A stretch of 64,000 bases of DNA from Alphaproteobacteria bacterium (GCA_020632795.1 JACKEV010000008.1:186001-250000); one strand, 5' to 3'; shown: positions 48,015 to 57,978, numbered from the stretch's first letter. Program-made: numbers and translations. The notes: generated from the sequence alone by a model not told the origin.

Positions 48015-48977
48015 CTACTTCGCGGACGTGGCCTCGGCGACCAGCATCGGGCGCAGCGCGTCCGGGGGCAGCGGCTTCTTGCCGGAGAGCTGCAGCAGGT
48101 AGTCGTGGTGGAAGTAGTAGGGCTTGACCGGCTCGGGCACGATCTCCATCAGGGCCCGGTGGTAGGCGGGCAGCTTGTACCAGGGCACGTTGAAGTTGGC
48201 GTGGTGCTCGAAGTGGTAGTTGATGTTGAAGGGGGAGAACAGGAAGCTGAGGGGGTAGAAGTAGGTGCGGCTGCGCAGGTAGGGGTCGGGCTCGTCGGCC
48301 AGCCCGCAGCCGTGCTCCTGGGCCTTCTTGCTCATGTTCAGCATCATCACGACGTGGAAGCCCAGGGCGATGGCCAGGGGCGCGGCCCAGCCGGCGACCC
48401 ACCAGGCCAGCGCGATGATGGGCGACCACGCCACCGCGCCCATCAGGGCCCGCTTGAGCTGCCCGTCGTACTGGCGGCTGGGGTTGAGGGCCATGAAGAA
48501 GCCGGGGATGAGCAGGAGCCCGGCGTAGAGCTTGTAGAGCCGCGCGCCGGTCTTGGGGTCGCGGTCCTGGGGGTCGTCGGGCTCGCAGGGCCGCAGGTGG
48601 TGCACGGTGTGGCCCTTCTCCCAGTGCCGCACGTAGTCGGTGAAGAAGAGGATGCCCGCGATCACGCCGACGACGTGGTTCCAGCGCTTCGCCTGCTCCC
48701 GGTCCTTCGAGAGCAGGAACATGTTGTGGCTGCACTCGTGGATGATGAGCACGTTCACCGAGAAGTAGAGGACCCCGAAGCCGATCGCCGCCAGCGGCAG
48801 GTACGCGGCCAGGGGCAGCACGTTCGCCAGCGCGACCAGCCCCGCGAACGCGCCGATCAGCCCGGCGGTGGAGCCGAGGTTGATGAGGTTGTGGCGGGTC
48901 GGGTCCATCTTCATCGCGTGGAAGTCATTCCCCGCGACGATCGCGTCCCGAACCCAGCGGGCTCGCTTGCTGGCCAT
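48015..48977 (-). CDS. Membrane fatty acid desaturase
   Basis: 320 residues. The three His boxes of di-iron membrane desaturases are present: HECSHN near residue 87, HTVHH near residue 124 and HFEHH near residue 257. At least four hydrophobic segments lie between them. The ATG at 48977 is preceded by GGAGAG at 8 bp; the longer frame upstream is low-complexity and unsupported. The desaturase is divergent from the phenolic-lipid gene set and could shape the acyl chains used there. That link is inference from position. Confidence 0.87.
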   Translation of the reverse strand: MASKRARWVRDAIVAGNDFHAMKMDPTRHNLINLGSTAGLIGAFAGLVALANVLPLAAYLPLAAIGFGVLYFSVNVLIIHECSHNMFLLSKDREQAKRWNHVVGVIAGILFFTDYVRHWEKGHTVHHLRPCEPDDPQDRDPKTGARLYKLYAGLLLIPGFFMALNPSRQYDGQLKRALMGAVAWSPIIALAWWVAGWAAPLAIALGFHVVMMLNMSKKAQEHGCGLADEPDPYLRSRTYFYPLSFLFSPFNINYHFEHHANFNVPWYKLPAYHRALMEIVPEPVKPYYFHHDYLLQLSGKKPLPPDALRPMLVAEATSAK

Positions 48978-49183
48978 CGTGCGCTCTCCGTCAGCCGCGC
49001 CGGTGGGGGGGGAAGCGCCGCTGGTCAAGGGCACAGTGTAAGGCGTCATCGGGCCTTGGACCACGCGCAATCCTGACCGCCTCCTGACGGCGGTCAGCGG
49101 GCCGCCTCGCTCCCGTCTCCTTACGCGAGGTGGCAACCTCCGGCCGCCCGCGTCATCTTGGACCTTCGCCAGGAGACGCCCCC

Positions 49184-50239
49184 TTGAAGATCCTGTCCGT
49201 CGGCAAGGCCCTGCCGCCCCACTACTACGACCAGGACCAGCTCCTGGCCGCCATCCGAGAATACTGGAGCCGCAAGCACCACAACACCGCCCGGCTGGAG
49301 CGGCTCCACAAGAACGTGCTGGTCGGCGGGCGCCACCTGGCCGTGCCCATGGAGGAGTACGAGTCCCTCGACACCTTCGGCAAGACCAACAGCACCTGGA
49401 TCCGGGTGGCCCTGGAGCTGGGCGCCGAGGCGGTCACCGACGCCCTGGACCGCGCCGGGATCACCGCCGAGCAGGTCGGGGCCCTGTTCTTCGTCACCGT
49501 CACCGGCGTGGCCACCCCCTCCATCGACGCCCGGCTGTTCAACCGGCTGCGGCTGCCGCCGAACATCAAGCGCATCCCCATCTTCGGGCTGGGCTGCGTG
49601 GCCGGGGCCGCCGGGGTCGCCCGCGCGGCGGACTATGTGCGCGGCTTCCCGGACCAGGCCGCGCTGCTGCTGTCGGTCGAGCTGTGCTCCCTGACCGTGC
49701 AGCGCACCGACCTCACCATCCCCAACCTCATCTCGACCGGGCTGTTCGGGGACGGCGCGGCCTGCGCGGTGGTCGCCGGTGCCGAGCTGGCCGCCGAGCG
49801 CGCCGGGCCCGAGGTCCTGGCCACCCGCTCGGTGTTCTACCCCGACTCCGAGGGCGTGATGGGCTGGGACATCTCGGAGTCCGGCTTCCGCATCGTGCTC
49901 TCGGCGGGGGTGCCCGAGGTCGTGAAGGAGCACCTGCGCGCCGACGTCGACCGCTTCCTGGACGACCACGGGCTGACCCTCTCGGACATCTCGAGCTGGG
50001 TCTGCCACCCCGGCGGCCCCAAGGTGCTGTGGGCCTTCCAGGAGGCCCTGGACCTGCCCGACGGCGCGCTGGACGTCACCTGGAAGGGCCTGCGCGAGGT
50101 CGGGAACCTCTCCTCCAGCTCGGTGCTGCTGGTGCTGCGCGAGACGATGGCCGAGCACCGCCCGCCCCCGGGCTCCCTCGGCATGATGCTGGCGATGGGG
50201 CCGGGCTTCTGCTCCGAGCTGGTGCTGCTGCGGTGGTGA
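49184..50239 (+). CDS. Type III polyketide synthase (alkylresorcinol/alkylpyrone synthase-like)
   Basis: 351 residues from a TTG with AGGAGA 7 bp upstream, giving the canonical start LKILSVGKALPPHYY. Type III synthases extend an acyl starter with malonyl-CoA and cyclise it. The catalytic triad is visible: Cys in IFGLGCVAGAAG near residue 134, His in SWVCHPGGPKVLW near residue 275 and Asn in EVGNLSSSSVL near residue 308. Long-chain bacterial members make alkylresorcinols and alkylpyrones. It heads a tightly overlapped five-gene set with carrier protein, ligase, methyltransferase and monooxygenase. Confidence 0.92.
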   Translation: MKILSVGKALPPHYYDQDQLLAAIREYWSRKHHNTARLERLHKNVLVGGRHLAVPMEEYESLDTFGKTNSTWIRVALELGAEAVTDALDRAGITAEQVGALFFVTVTGVATPSIDARLFNRLRLPPNIKRIPIFGLGCVAGAAGVARAADYVRGFPDQAALLLSVELCSLTVQRTDLTIPNLISTGLFGDGAACAVVAGAELAAERAGPEVLATRSVFYPDSEGVMGWDISESGFRIVLSAGVPEVVKEHLRADVDRFLDDHGLTLSDISSWVCHPGGPKVLWAFQEALDLPDGALDVTWKGLREVGNLSSSSVLLVLRETMAEHRPPPGSLGMMLAMGPGFCSELVLLRW

Positions 50240-50799
50240 GCGCGAGCTGGATCGCCTACAGCCTCCTGGTGGGCCTCGTGGCCCTGGAGCGGCTCTATGA
50301 GCTGCGCCTGTCCGCGCGCAACGCCGCCTGGGCCTTCGAGCGCGGCGGCGTGGAGCGCGGCCAGGGCCACTTCGGCGCGATGAAGGTGCTCCACACCGCC
50401 TTCCTGTTCGCCTGCCCTCTGGAGGTCCTCCTGCTCGACCGGCCGCTCATCCCCGCCCTCGCGGCGACCATGACCCTCGTGCTCCTCGGCACGATGGCCC
50501 TGCGGTACTGGGCCATCTCGACCCTGGGCGTGCGCTGGAACACCCGGGTCATCTGCGTGCCCGATCTGCCGGCGGTCGACGGCGGGCCCTACCGCTACGT
50601 GCGCCACCCCAACTATGTCGCCGTCGTGTTGGAGCTGGCCGCGCTGCCCCTCATCCACAGCGCCTGGCTCACCGCCCTGGTCTTTGGCGTGGCCAACCTT
50701 GCGCTGCTGCGGGTGCGCATCCGGGTCGAGGAGGACGCCCTCGCCGAGCTTTGCGCTTACGATGAGCGTATGACCGATCGCCCTCGCTTCGTGCCCTGA
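50236..50799 (+). CDS. Isoprenylcysteine carboxyl methyltransferase-family protein (SrsB-like phenolic lipid methyltransferase)
   Basis: 187 residues from a GTG overlapping the synthase stop (GTGA). Four hydrophobic segments are present. The SAM-binding end has GGPYRYVRHPNYVAVVLELAALPL, the ICMT family motif, and a final RVEEDALAEL. In Streptomyces griseus the ICMT-like SrsB methylates the ring hydroxyl of alkylresorcinols made by SrsA. The neighbour here is also a type III synthase, so the same role is likely. Confidence 0.87.
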   Translation: MSASWIAYSLLVGLVALERLYELRLSARNAAWAFERGGVERGQGHFGAMKVLHTAFLFACPLEVLLLDRPLIPALAATMTLVLLGTMALRYWAISTLGVRWNTRVICVPDLPAVDGGPYRYVRHPNYVAVVLELAALPLIHSAWLTALVFGVANLALLRVRIRVEEDALAELCAYDERMTDRPRFVP

Positions 50800-50814
50800 G
50801 TCTCCGGAGAGCTG

Positions 50815-51075
50815 ATGAACGCCAAGACCCCGCCCCCCACTGACGAGGAGCTGCTCCAGGGCATCGCCGAGGTCGCCCGCCAGCACCTGGACTTCGACGG
50901 CGAGCTGACGATGGACACCCCGCTGATCGAGGCCATGAAGCTGGACTCCCTGCGCCTGCTCACCCTGGTCGTGGAGCTGGAGGACCGCTTCCTCGTGTGC
51001 CTGGAGGAGGGCGACGAGGACGGCGTCGAGACCGTGGGCGATCTGGTCGCCGTGCTGCGGAGCCGCCTTGCCTGA
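50815..51075 (+). CDS. Acyl carrier protein
   Basis: 86 residues. The phosphopantetheine site is the Ser in MKLDSLRLLTLVVELED near residue 44. The protein is acidic and four-helical in pattern, with no fused domain. The last 8 bp overlap the TTG of the ligase gene, so the two are made together. It probably receives the fatty acyl group from the ligase and presents it to the type III synthase. A CCGGAGAG site lies upstream of the ATG. Confidence 0.9.
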   Translation: MNAKTPPPTDEELLQGIAEVARQHLDFDGELTMDTPLIEAMKLDSLRLLTLVVELEDRFLVCLEEGDEDGVETVGDLVAVLRSRLA

Positions 51076-52804
51076 CACGCTCAACGCCGCGCTGGCCCGG
51101 GCCGCCGGGTCCCCGGACAAGGGGCTGCGCTTCCTGGACCGCCGCGAGCAGGCCACCTTCGTGGGGTGGGATGAGGTCTTCGCCCGCGCCCAGGCCACCG
51201 CCGGCCGCCTGGCCGCCCTGGGGGTGCGCCCCGGCGACCGCGTCGCCCTCATCCACCCCACCGCGCCCGAGTTCTTCGACGCCTTCTTCGGGGCCAACCT
51301 GGCGGGGGCGGTGCCCGTGCCGCTCTATCCGCCCGTGCGCCTGGGCCGGATGGACGAGTACCACATCCGCACCGCGCGCATGCTCCAGGCGGTGGACGCC
51401 CGGGTGGTGCTGGCCGACAGCCGGGTGCGGCGCGTGCTCGGCCACAGCATCGAGGCGGCCCGCCCCCCCCTGGGCTGCCTCACCGCGGACATGCTGCCCG
51501 AGGCGGAGCCCCTCTTCCGTGAGGTCGATCCCGACGCCCTCGGCATGGTGCAGTTCAGCTCCGGCACCACCGTCGACCCCAAGCCCGTGGCCCTGAGCCA
51601 CCGCGCGGTCACCGCCCAGGCCGGCCTCATCATCGAGTGGGCCGTCCAGCACCCCGAGTACACCACCGAGGGCGCCTGCTGGCTGCCGCTCTACCACGAC
51701 ATGGGGCTGATCGGCTGCGTGTTCGTGGCCCTGCTCTACCCCGGCTCGCTGACGCTCATCGGGCCCGAGGTCTTCGTCACCCGGCCCGGGGTGTGGCTGC
51801 GGGCCATCTCGCGCTACGGGGCGTGCATCTCGCCGGCCCCCAACTTCGCCTACGCCCTGTGCACCGAGCGCATCACCGACGAGGAGCTGGAGGGCGTGGA
51901 CCTGTCCCGCTGGACGATGGCCCTCAACGGCGCCGAGCCGGTCGCCCCGGAGGTCCTGCGCGCCTTCCAGGACCGCTTCGCCCGCTGGGGGCTGCGCCGC
52001 TCGGCGCTCACCCCGGTCTACGGGCTGTCCGAGGCCTCCCTCGCGGTGTCCCTGTCCGAGCCGGACCAGCCCTTCGTCTCCACCTGCTTCGACCGCGACG
52101 CCCTGGCCCAGGGCCGCGCGGTGCCCGACGAGGACGGCCTGGAGATCGTCTCCGTCGGCTTCCCCGCCCCCCGCTTCGCCCTGAAGGTGATCGACCCGGC
52201 CGGGGACTCCCTGCCCGACGGCGTCATCGGCCGGGTGCTCGCCCGCGGCCCCTCCCTGATGGAGGGCTACCTGGGTCGCCCCGAGGACACCGCCAGGGCC
52301 CTGCGGGATGGCTGGCTGGACACCGGGGACCTCGGGTTCTTCTGGGAGGGGCGGCTCTACCTGACCGGGCGGGCCAAGGACGTGCTCATCCTGCGGGGCC
52401 GCAACCACCCGCCCCACCCGGTGGAGCAGTCCGTCGACGCGGTCGAGGGGGTGCGCACCGGCTGCGTGGCGGCGGTCAGCCACCGGCACGAGGGCGCCGC
52501 CACCGAGTCGCTGCTGCTGTTCGTGGAGCACCACAAGGACGCGACCGCGGTCCAGCGCAAGGCCCTGCCCGAGGCCTGCACGGCGGCGGTGCGCGAGGCC
52601 ACGGGCCTCAACTGCGACGCGGTGTTCGTGCTCGCCCCGGGCACGCTGCCCCGGACCTCCTCCGGCAAGATCCGCCGGCAGGAGACCCTGCGCCGCTACC
52701 TGGCGGGCGAGCTGTCGGCGCCGGAGTCGGTGGGGGCGCTCAAGCTGGCTGGCATGATGGCGCGCTCGGCCCTGGCGATGCGGAAGTCTCGGGACGGTCG
52801 TTGA
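51068..52804 (+). CDS. Fatty acyl-AMP ligase (FAAL-type)
   Basis: 578 residues from a TTG, the usual FAAL length. Adenylation motifs are VQFSSGTTVDPKPVALSHRA near residue 162, PNFAYALCTERI near residue 258 (a FAAL-group signature), TPVYGLSEASLAVS near residue 318, DTGDLGFFWEGRLYLTGRAKD near residue 420 and SSGKIRRQE with the catalytic Lys near residue 535. FAALs activate free fatty acids as adenylates and pass them to an ACP, not CoA. The adjacent ACP, overlapping by 8 bp, supports this over a CoA ligase. Confidence 0.9.
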   Translation: MPDTLNAALARAAGSPDKGLRFLDRREQATFVGWDEVFARAQATAGRLAALGVRPGDRVALIHPTAPEFFDAFFGANLAGAVPVPLYPPVRLGRMDEYHIRTARMLQAVDARVVLADSRVRRVLGHSIEAARPPLGCLTADMLPEAEPLFREVDPDALGMVQFSSGTTVDPKPVALSHRAVTAQAGLIIEWAVQHPEYTTEGACWLPLYHDMGLIGCVFVALLYPGSLTLIGPEVFVTRPGVWLRAISRYGACISPAPNFAYALCTERITDEELEGVDLSRWTMALNGAEPVAPEVLRAFQDRFARWGLRRSALTPVYGLSEASLAVSLSEPDQPFVSTCFDRDALAQGRAVPDEDGLEIVSVGFPAPRFALKVIDPAGDSLPDGVIGRVLARGPSLMEGYLGRPEDTARALRDGWLDTGDLGFFWEGRLYLTGRAKDVLILRGRNHPPHPVEQSVDAVEGVRTGCVAAVSHRHEGAATESLLLFVEHHKDATAVQRKALPEACTAAVREATGLNCDAVFVLAPGTLPRTSSGKIRRQETLRRYLAGELSAPESVGALKLAGMMARSALAMRKSRDGR

Positions 52805-53913
52805 GGCTGGTGATCGTCGGCGGCGGGCCCGTCGGGCTCGCCAGCGCCATTCGTGCGCGCCTGGCCGGGCTGGACGCCACGGTGCTGGAGCGCGCCCACC
52901 CCGACATCGACAAGGGCTGCGGCGAGGGCCTCATGCCGGGCGGCGTGGCCCAGCTCCTGGAGATGGGCGTCGTCGTCGACCCCGACGGCGTCTCGCCGTT
53001 CCGGGGCATCCGCTACCTGGACGGCGCGGTCGTGGCCGAGGGGGACTTCCCGACGGGCGAGGGCTGGGGGATACGCCGCCTGCACCTGCATCGGGGGCTG
53101 GTGGCCCGCGCCCGCGAGGTCGGGGCGGACCTGCGCTTCGGGGTCGAGGTCACCGGCCTGCGCGACGACGGGGTGGAGACCGCCCGGGGCCCCGTGCCCG
53201 CCGACCTCGTGATCGGGGCGGACGGCCTGCACTCCCGGGTGCGTCGGTGGGCGGGCCTGCACGACGGGGAGACCCGCCTGCGCCGGTTCGGGGTGCGCCA
53301 GCACTACCGCATGCCGCCGTGGACCGACCGGGTGGAGGTCTACTGGAGCGACGACGCCGAGGCCTACGTCACCCCGGTCGGGCCGAACCGGGTGGGCATC
53401 GCGATGCTGTGGTCGGGGCGGAAGGCCCGGTTCGGGGCGCTGCTCGCCGGGTTCCCGTCGCTGGCGCGGCGGCTGGAGGGGCAGCCGGTGGACTCCCAGC
53501 CCCGGGGCGCGGGGCCGCTGGGGCAGCGGGTGAAGGGGGTGCTTCGGGAGGGGCCGGTCCCCGTCGCCCTGGTCGGGGACGCGGCGGGCTACCTCGACGC
53601 CATCACGGGCGAGGGCCTGAGCCTCGGCTTCCACCAGGCCCACGCGCTGGTGGACGCGGCGGTCGCCGGGGACCTGGGGCGCTACCCGGTGGCCTGGCGG
53701 CGCCTCATCCGGGTGCCCTTCGCGATGATCCGCCTGCTGCTGCTCATCGAGCAGCGCCCGTGGTTCCGGCGGCGGGTCATCGCCGCGCTGGCCCGGGAGC
53801 CCGAGGTCTTCGGCCGGATGCTGGCGGTGAACGACGGCGCGCTGCCGCTCTGGGGGGTCGGTGTGGGCGGGGGGGTGCGGTTGGCGGCGCGGGTGCTGGT
53901 GGGGGCGCGTTGA
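52801..53913 (+). CDS. FAD-dependent monooxygenase/hydroxylase (SrsC-like)
   Basis: 370 residues from a TTG overlapping the ligase stop (TTGA). The dinucleotide motif LVIVGGGPVGLASAIRARLAG is at the start, the DG motif ADLVIGADGLHSRVRRW near residue 138 and the GD motif VALVGDAAGYLDAITGEGLSLGF near residue 256. This is the flavoprotein aromatic hydroxylase group, also close to geranylgeranyl reductases. In the srs pathway a flavin hydroxylase oxidises the alkylresorcinol ring toward quinones. It is the last gene of the set, ending 239 bp before the CRISPR array. Confidence 0.87.
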   Translation: MRLVIVGGGPVGLASAIRARLAGLDATVLERAHPDIDKGCGEGLMPGGVAQLLEMGVVVDPDGVSPFRGIRYLDGAVVAEGDFPTGEGWGIRRLHLHRGLVARAREVGADLRFGVEVTGLRDDGVETARGPVPADLVIGADGLHSRVRRWAGLHDGETRLRRFGVRQHYRMPPWTDRVEVYWSDDAEAYVTPVGPNRVGIAMLWSGRKARFGALLAGFPSLARRLEGQPVDSQPRGAGPLGQRVKGVLREGPVPVALVGDAAGYLDAITGEGLSLGFHQAHALVDAAVAGDLGRYPVAWRRLIRVPFAMIRLLLLIEQRPWFRRRVIAALAREPEVFGRMLAVNDGALPLWGVGVGGGVRLAARVLVGAR

Positions 53914-54152
53914 CAGGGGGGCAAGGGGCGCGGTATTCGTCTTGGACGGAGTCTGGTTCTTTGACAGGCGCCGCGAGCGGTCCGGTGGGCCGCCGAACCC
54001 CAGGGGGCGCTCGCGGTGTACATCAAACCTTGGATATCGTGGATGGCACCGGTGAAGAGGCCGGGCTTGTCGTGGCCGGAAGCGGGGCGAAAACAGGACC
54101 GCTCGCAAACCGCTTCCATGAGGCCGTGTTCATCGGGATCGTAGCGCGAGCG
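53914..54152 (+). promoter_or_regulatory. Putative CRISPR leader
   Basis: 239 bp without a gene lie between the monooxygenase stop and the first repeat. A TTGACA (53961-53966) could be a -35 but no good -10 follows at 17 bp. A long inverted repeat CCGCGAGCG/CGCTCGCGG (53971-53979 with 54008-54016) is present. The assignment rests on repeat orientation: the degenerate terminal repeat is at the other end, so the leader should be here. Confidence 0.55.
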
Positions 54153-57100
54153 GTCTCTTCCGGCGTTCTACGCCGGACATCATTGAAGCAAGGTCAGCGT
54201 GGCATCGCCGGCCCCGGCGGCGGTCAGGGGTCTCTTCCGGCGTTCTACGCCGGACATCATTGAAGCGCCGCGTAGTGCCAGGTCGAGTCGTCCCGACAGA
54301 TGAGTCTCTTCCGGCGTTCTACGCCGGACATCATTGAAGCAGGCACGCCTTCGCGATGTACTGCGCCGCCCCCTGGTCTCTTCCGGCGTTCTACGCCGGA
54401 CATCATTGAAGCGTCCACGGCAGTCAGAATGTGGATGAGTTGGAGCAGTCTCTTCCGGCGTTCTACGCCGGACATCATTGAAGCGTTTCAGGGTCGACGA
54501 AGACGTCGAAGACCCATGTGTCTCTTCCGGCGTTCTACGCCGGACATCATTGAAGCATCGAATTCGGTGGCAAGCTGCTCGGCATCGTGCCCGTCTCTTC
54601 CGGCGTTCTACGCCGGACATCATTGAAGCTCGTTCTTCGTACAGATCTTGTGGATGCGGTAGTACTGGTCTCTTCCGGCGTTCTACGCCGGACATCATTG
54701 AAGCCAACCGTCGCAGGGGGAGGGCTGCGCCCATCGCAGCGGTCTCTTCCGGCGTTCTACGCCGGACATCATTGAAGCGAGGCGCACCACCCCGGCCGCG
54801 TGCGGTCGGAGATGGAGTCTCTTCCGGCGTTCTACGCCGGACATCATTGAAGCGTCGGGTAGCGGGCTGGTGTCGATCGGCAGCGCGAGTCTCTTCCGGC
54901 GTTCTACGCCGGACATCATTGAAGCGCGGACCCCGAGACCGAGGAGGGCAGGAACCCCGCTCGTCTCTTCCGGCGTTCTACGCCGGACATCATTGAAGCA
55001 GAGCCTTGGCCCCGTTGATCTCCTTTGCTCGGCGACGCTCGTCTCTTCCGGCGTTCTACGCCGGACATCATTGAAGCCAACGAACTTTCCGCGTGTCTAC
55101 GCGGCTCTCTACGATGTCTCTTCCGGCGTTCTACGCCGGACATCATTGAAGCTGCGGTGTGGAGTGGGGTATTCCCGGCCACCTACAGTCTCTTCCGGCG
55201 TTCTACGCCGGACATCATTGAAGCAGGTGGAGCAGGCGCGGTGGGGGCACCGCGCGCCGAAGGTCTCTTCCGGCGTTCTACGCCGGACATCATTGAAGCG
55301 TCCCCGCTGGCCAGCGTTGCGGAGCCCGCCCCATACCGTCTCTTCCGGCGTTCTACGCCGGACATCATTGAAGCGAGCAGGGCGGGAAGCCTCTCGACCT
55401 CGGGATCGAGTCTCTTCCGGCGTTCTACGCCGGACATCATTGAAGCGAGAACGCTGGCGTCCCCGTCACGGGTGGGGCGGTCGTCTCTTCCGGCGTTCTA
55501 CGCCGGACATCATTGAAGCTTCCAGCACAGCCCGCGCCGCGTCCCCTTGTTCGGCCGGTCTCTTCCGGCGTTCTACGCCGGACATCATTGAAGCACTGTT
55601 CGCCGCCAGCATGAACAGCATCGCTGTTCCAGTCTCTTCCGGCGTTCTACGCCGGACATCATTGAAGCGAGGAGGGCTACGAGGCGGTCCGGAAGGGGGC
55701 CCCCGTCTCTTCCGGCGTTCTACGCCGGACATCATTGAAGCGCCGAGGGCAAGTCGGCGTCTCAGCTCTACGACGCCGTCTCTTCCGGCGTTCTACGCCG
55801 GACATCATTGAAGCACGGTGACGATGTCCCCCGTGTCCACCCACCGCAGCGTCTCTTCCGGCGTTCTACGCCGGACATCATTGAAGCATCCATCCGCCAC
55901 CTCCCGGAGGAGGTCCCATCGCCTCGTCTCTTCCGGCGTTCTACGCCGGACATCATTGAAGCATGCTGAATTCGGTGATCGCCTGCGCGAGCTTCGCGCG
56001 GTCTCTTCCGGCGTTCTACGCCGGACATCATTGAAGCCTTCCACCGTGCCCGTATCCTGCAACAGCGTCCTTAGTCTCTTCCGGCGTTCTACGCCGGACA
56101 TCATTGAAGCAAGGTGTCGGTCATCCAGGCGCTGGCCGCCGAGCTGGTCTCTTCCGGCGTTCTACGCCGGACATCATTGAAGCCTCCTGTCCATCATCCA
56201 CAGGAGGAATCATGGGCAAGCGTCTCTTCCGGCGTTCTACGCCGGACATCATTGAAGCATCACCTGGATAAGGTGCGCCCCGTTGTCGGCCTCCAGGTCT
56301 CTTCCGGCATTCTACGCCGGACATCATTGAAGCTAATAGCGGACATCCCCCCTCAGCTCTCCTACCTCGTCTCTTCCGGCGTTCTACGCCGGACATCATT
56401 GAAGCAAGGTCTCGGTGGTGCAGGCCATCGCGGCCGAGCTGGAGGTCTCTTCCGGCGTTCTACGCCGGACATCATTGAAGCACAAGGCTAAGAGCCTGGG
56501 CCTCAGAGCCCGGCCCACGTCTCTTCCGGCGTTCTACGCCGGACATCATTGAAGCAGGCTCACCCCGTTCAGGCTCAGCTCCACGACGCCGTCTCTTCCG
56601 GCGTTCTACGCCGGACATCATTGAAGCGTCTATACGGGAGATACACAGGAAGCAGGAACCGGAACAGTCTCTTCCGGCGTTCTACGCCGGACATCATTGA
56701 AGCCTGCGCGCCGCGCACGGCCTCATTGACGTGCTGAACGTCGTCTCTTCCGGCGTTCTACGCCGGACATCATTGAAGCAAGCTCCTGGCGGCGAAGCTG
56801 GCGAGCTACGGCGGGGGTCTCTTCCGGCGTTCTACGCCGGACATCATTGAAGCGGGCTCAGCTTCGAGGGCGAGCCGCACCGTGCCCTCGTCTCTTCCGG
56901 CGTTCTACGCCGGACATCATTGAAGCTTGGAGGCCCGCGACAGCATCATGGCTGAGGCGGTGTAGTCTCTTCCGGCGTTCTACGCCGGACATCATTGAAG
57001 CCTCGTGGAAATCGAGGAGGACTGGCTGACGTACTGGGGTCTCTTCCGGCGTTCTACGCCGGACATCATTGAAGCTAGTTCGCTGGGTACGCGCCCATCG

Positions 57101-57958
57101 CCCCGATGCAGGTCTCTTCCGGCGTTCTACGCCGGACATCATTGAAGCGCTCCACCCTGTGGATCGTCTGGGTGTAGGTTAGCTGTCTCTTCCGGCGTTC
57201 TACGCCGGACATCATTGAAGCGCTGGAGCGAGCAGTCGTGGGACGGCGGCGAGTCCTAGTCTCTTCCGGCGTTCTACGCCGGACATCATTGAAGCCCCGG
57301 CTGTGCCCATCCCAGAACGCGGCCAGATGGGTGTCTCTTCCGGCGTTCTACGCCGGACATCATTGAAGCTCCATCTCCTCTTGGATGATGGCGGACACCT
57401 CTGCCGTCTCTTCCGGCGTTCTACGCCGGACATCATTGAAGCCTCGTTGTCCAGGCCCAGGGCCCTCCACGCGTCCAGGTCTCTTCCGGCGTTCTACGCC
57501 GGACATCATTGAAGCGTCCTGGTCGTCCACGACCCACATCTCGGGGCGGTAGACGTCTCTTCCGGCGTTCTACGCCGGACATCATTGAAGCCCCAGCTTC
57601 GTCGCCTCACGACACCTGCGCTTCGCGGTCTCTTCCGGCGTTCTACGCCGGACATCATTGAAGCCAGCGGCCGGCGCTTCGGAGCACCCCAGCGGAGCAG
57701 GTCTCTTCCGGCGTTCTACGCCGGACATCATTGAAGCCGGCCTTCGGCCGCTGCAACTTCATGAGGCCATGCGTCCGTCTCTTCCGGCGTTCTACGCCGG
57801 ACATCATTGAAGCAGTTGGACCGTCTTGCGGTCGGAGAGGTGGACGGTGTCTCTTCCGGCGTTCTACGCCGGACATCATTGAAGCAGGAAGGCGATGCCC
57901 ACGAAGTCCTTCGGGATGACCGTCTCTTCCGGCGTTCTACGCCGGACATCATTGAAGC
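54153..57958 (+). CRISPR. CRISPR array, leader-proximal block (52 repeats, 51 spacers)
   Basis: Direct repeats of 37 nt begin GTCTCTTC, carry the hairpin CCGGCG-TTCTA-CGCCGG and end CATCATTGAAGC. Spacers are about 33-41 nt. All repeats looked identical apart from one G-to-A change in the stem-side base at 56309 (repeat 56297-56333). The 3' ATTGAAGC resembles the 8-nt crRNA handle of type I-B/I-C and type III systems, so transcription should run on this strand. The block ends where an IS4 element splits the next spacer. Reading frames through the block are artefacts of the repeats. No cas gene is in the window. Confidence 0.98.
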
Positions 57959-57978
57959 GACCACGACGCGACCTGGGA

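Noticed and set aside
56297..56333. Variant repeat as the boundary of two merged arrays
   Set aside because: Only one base differs and all neighbouring repeats on both sides are standard, so a point mutation is the simpler reading.
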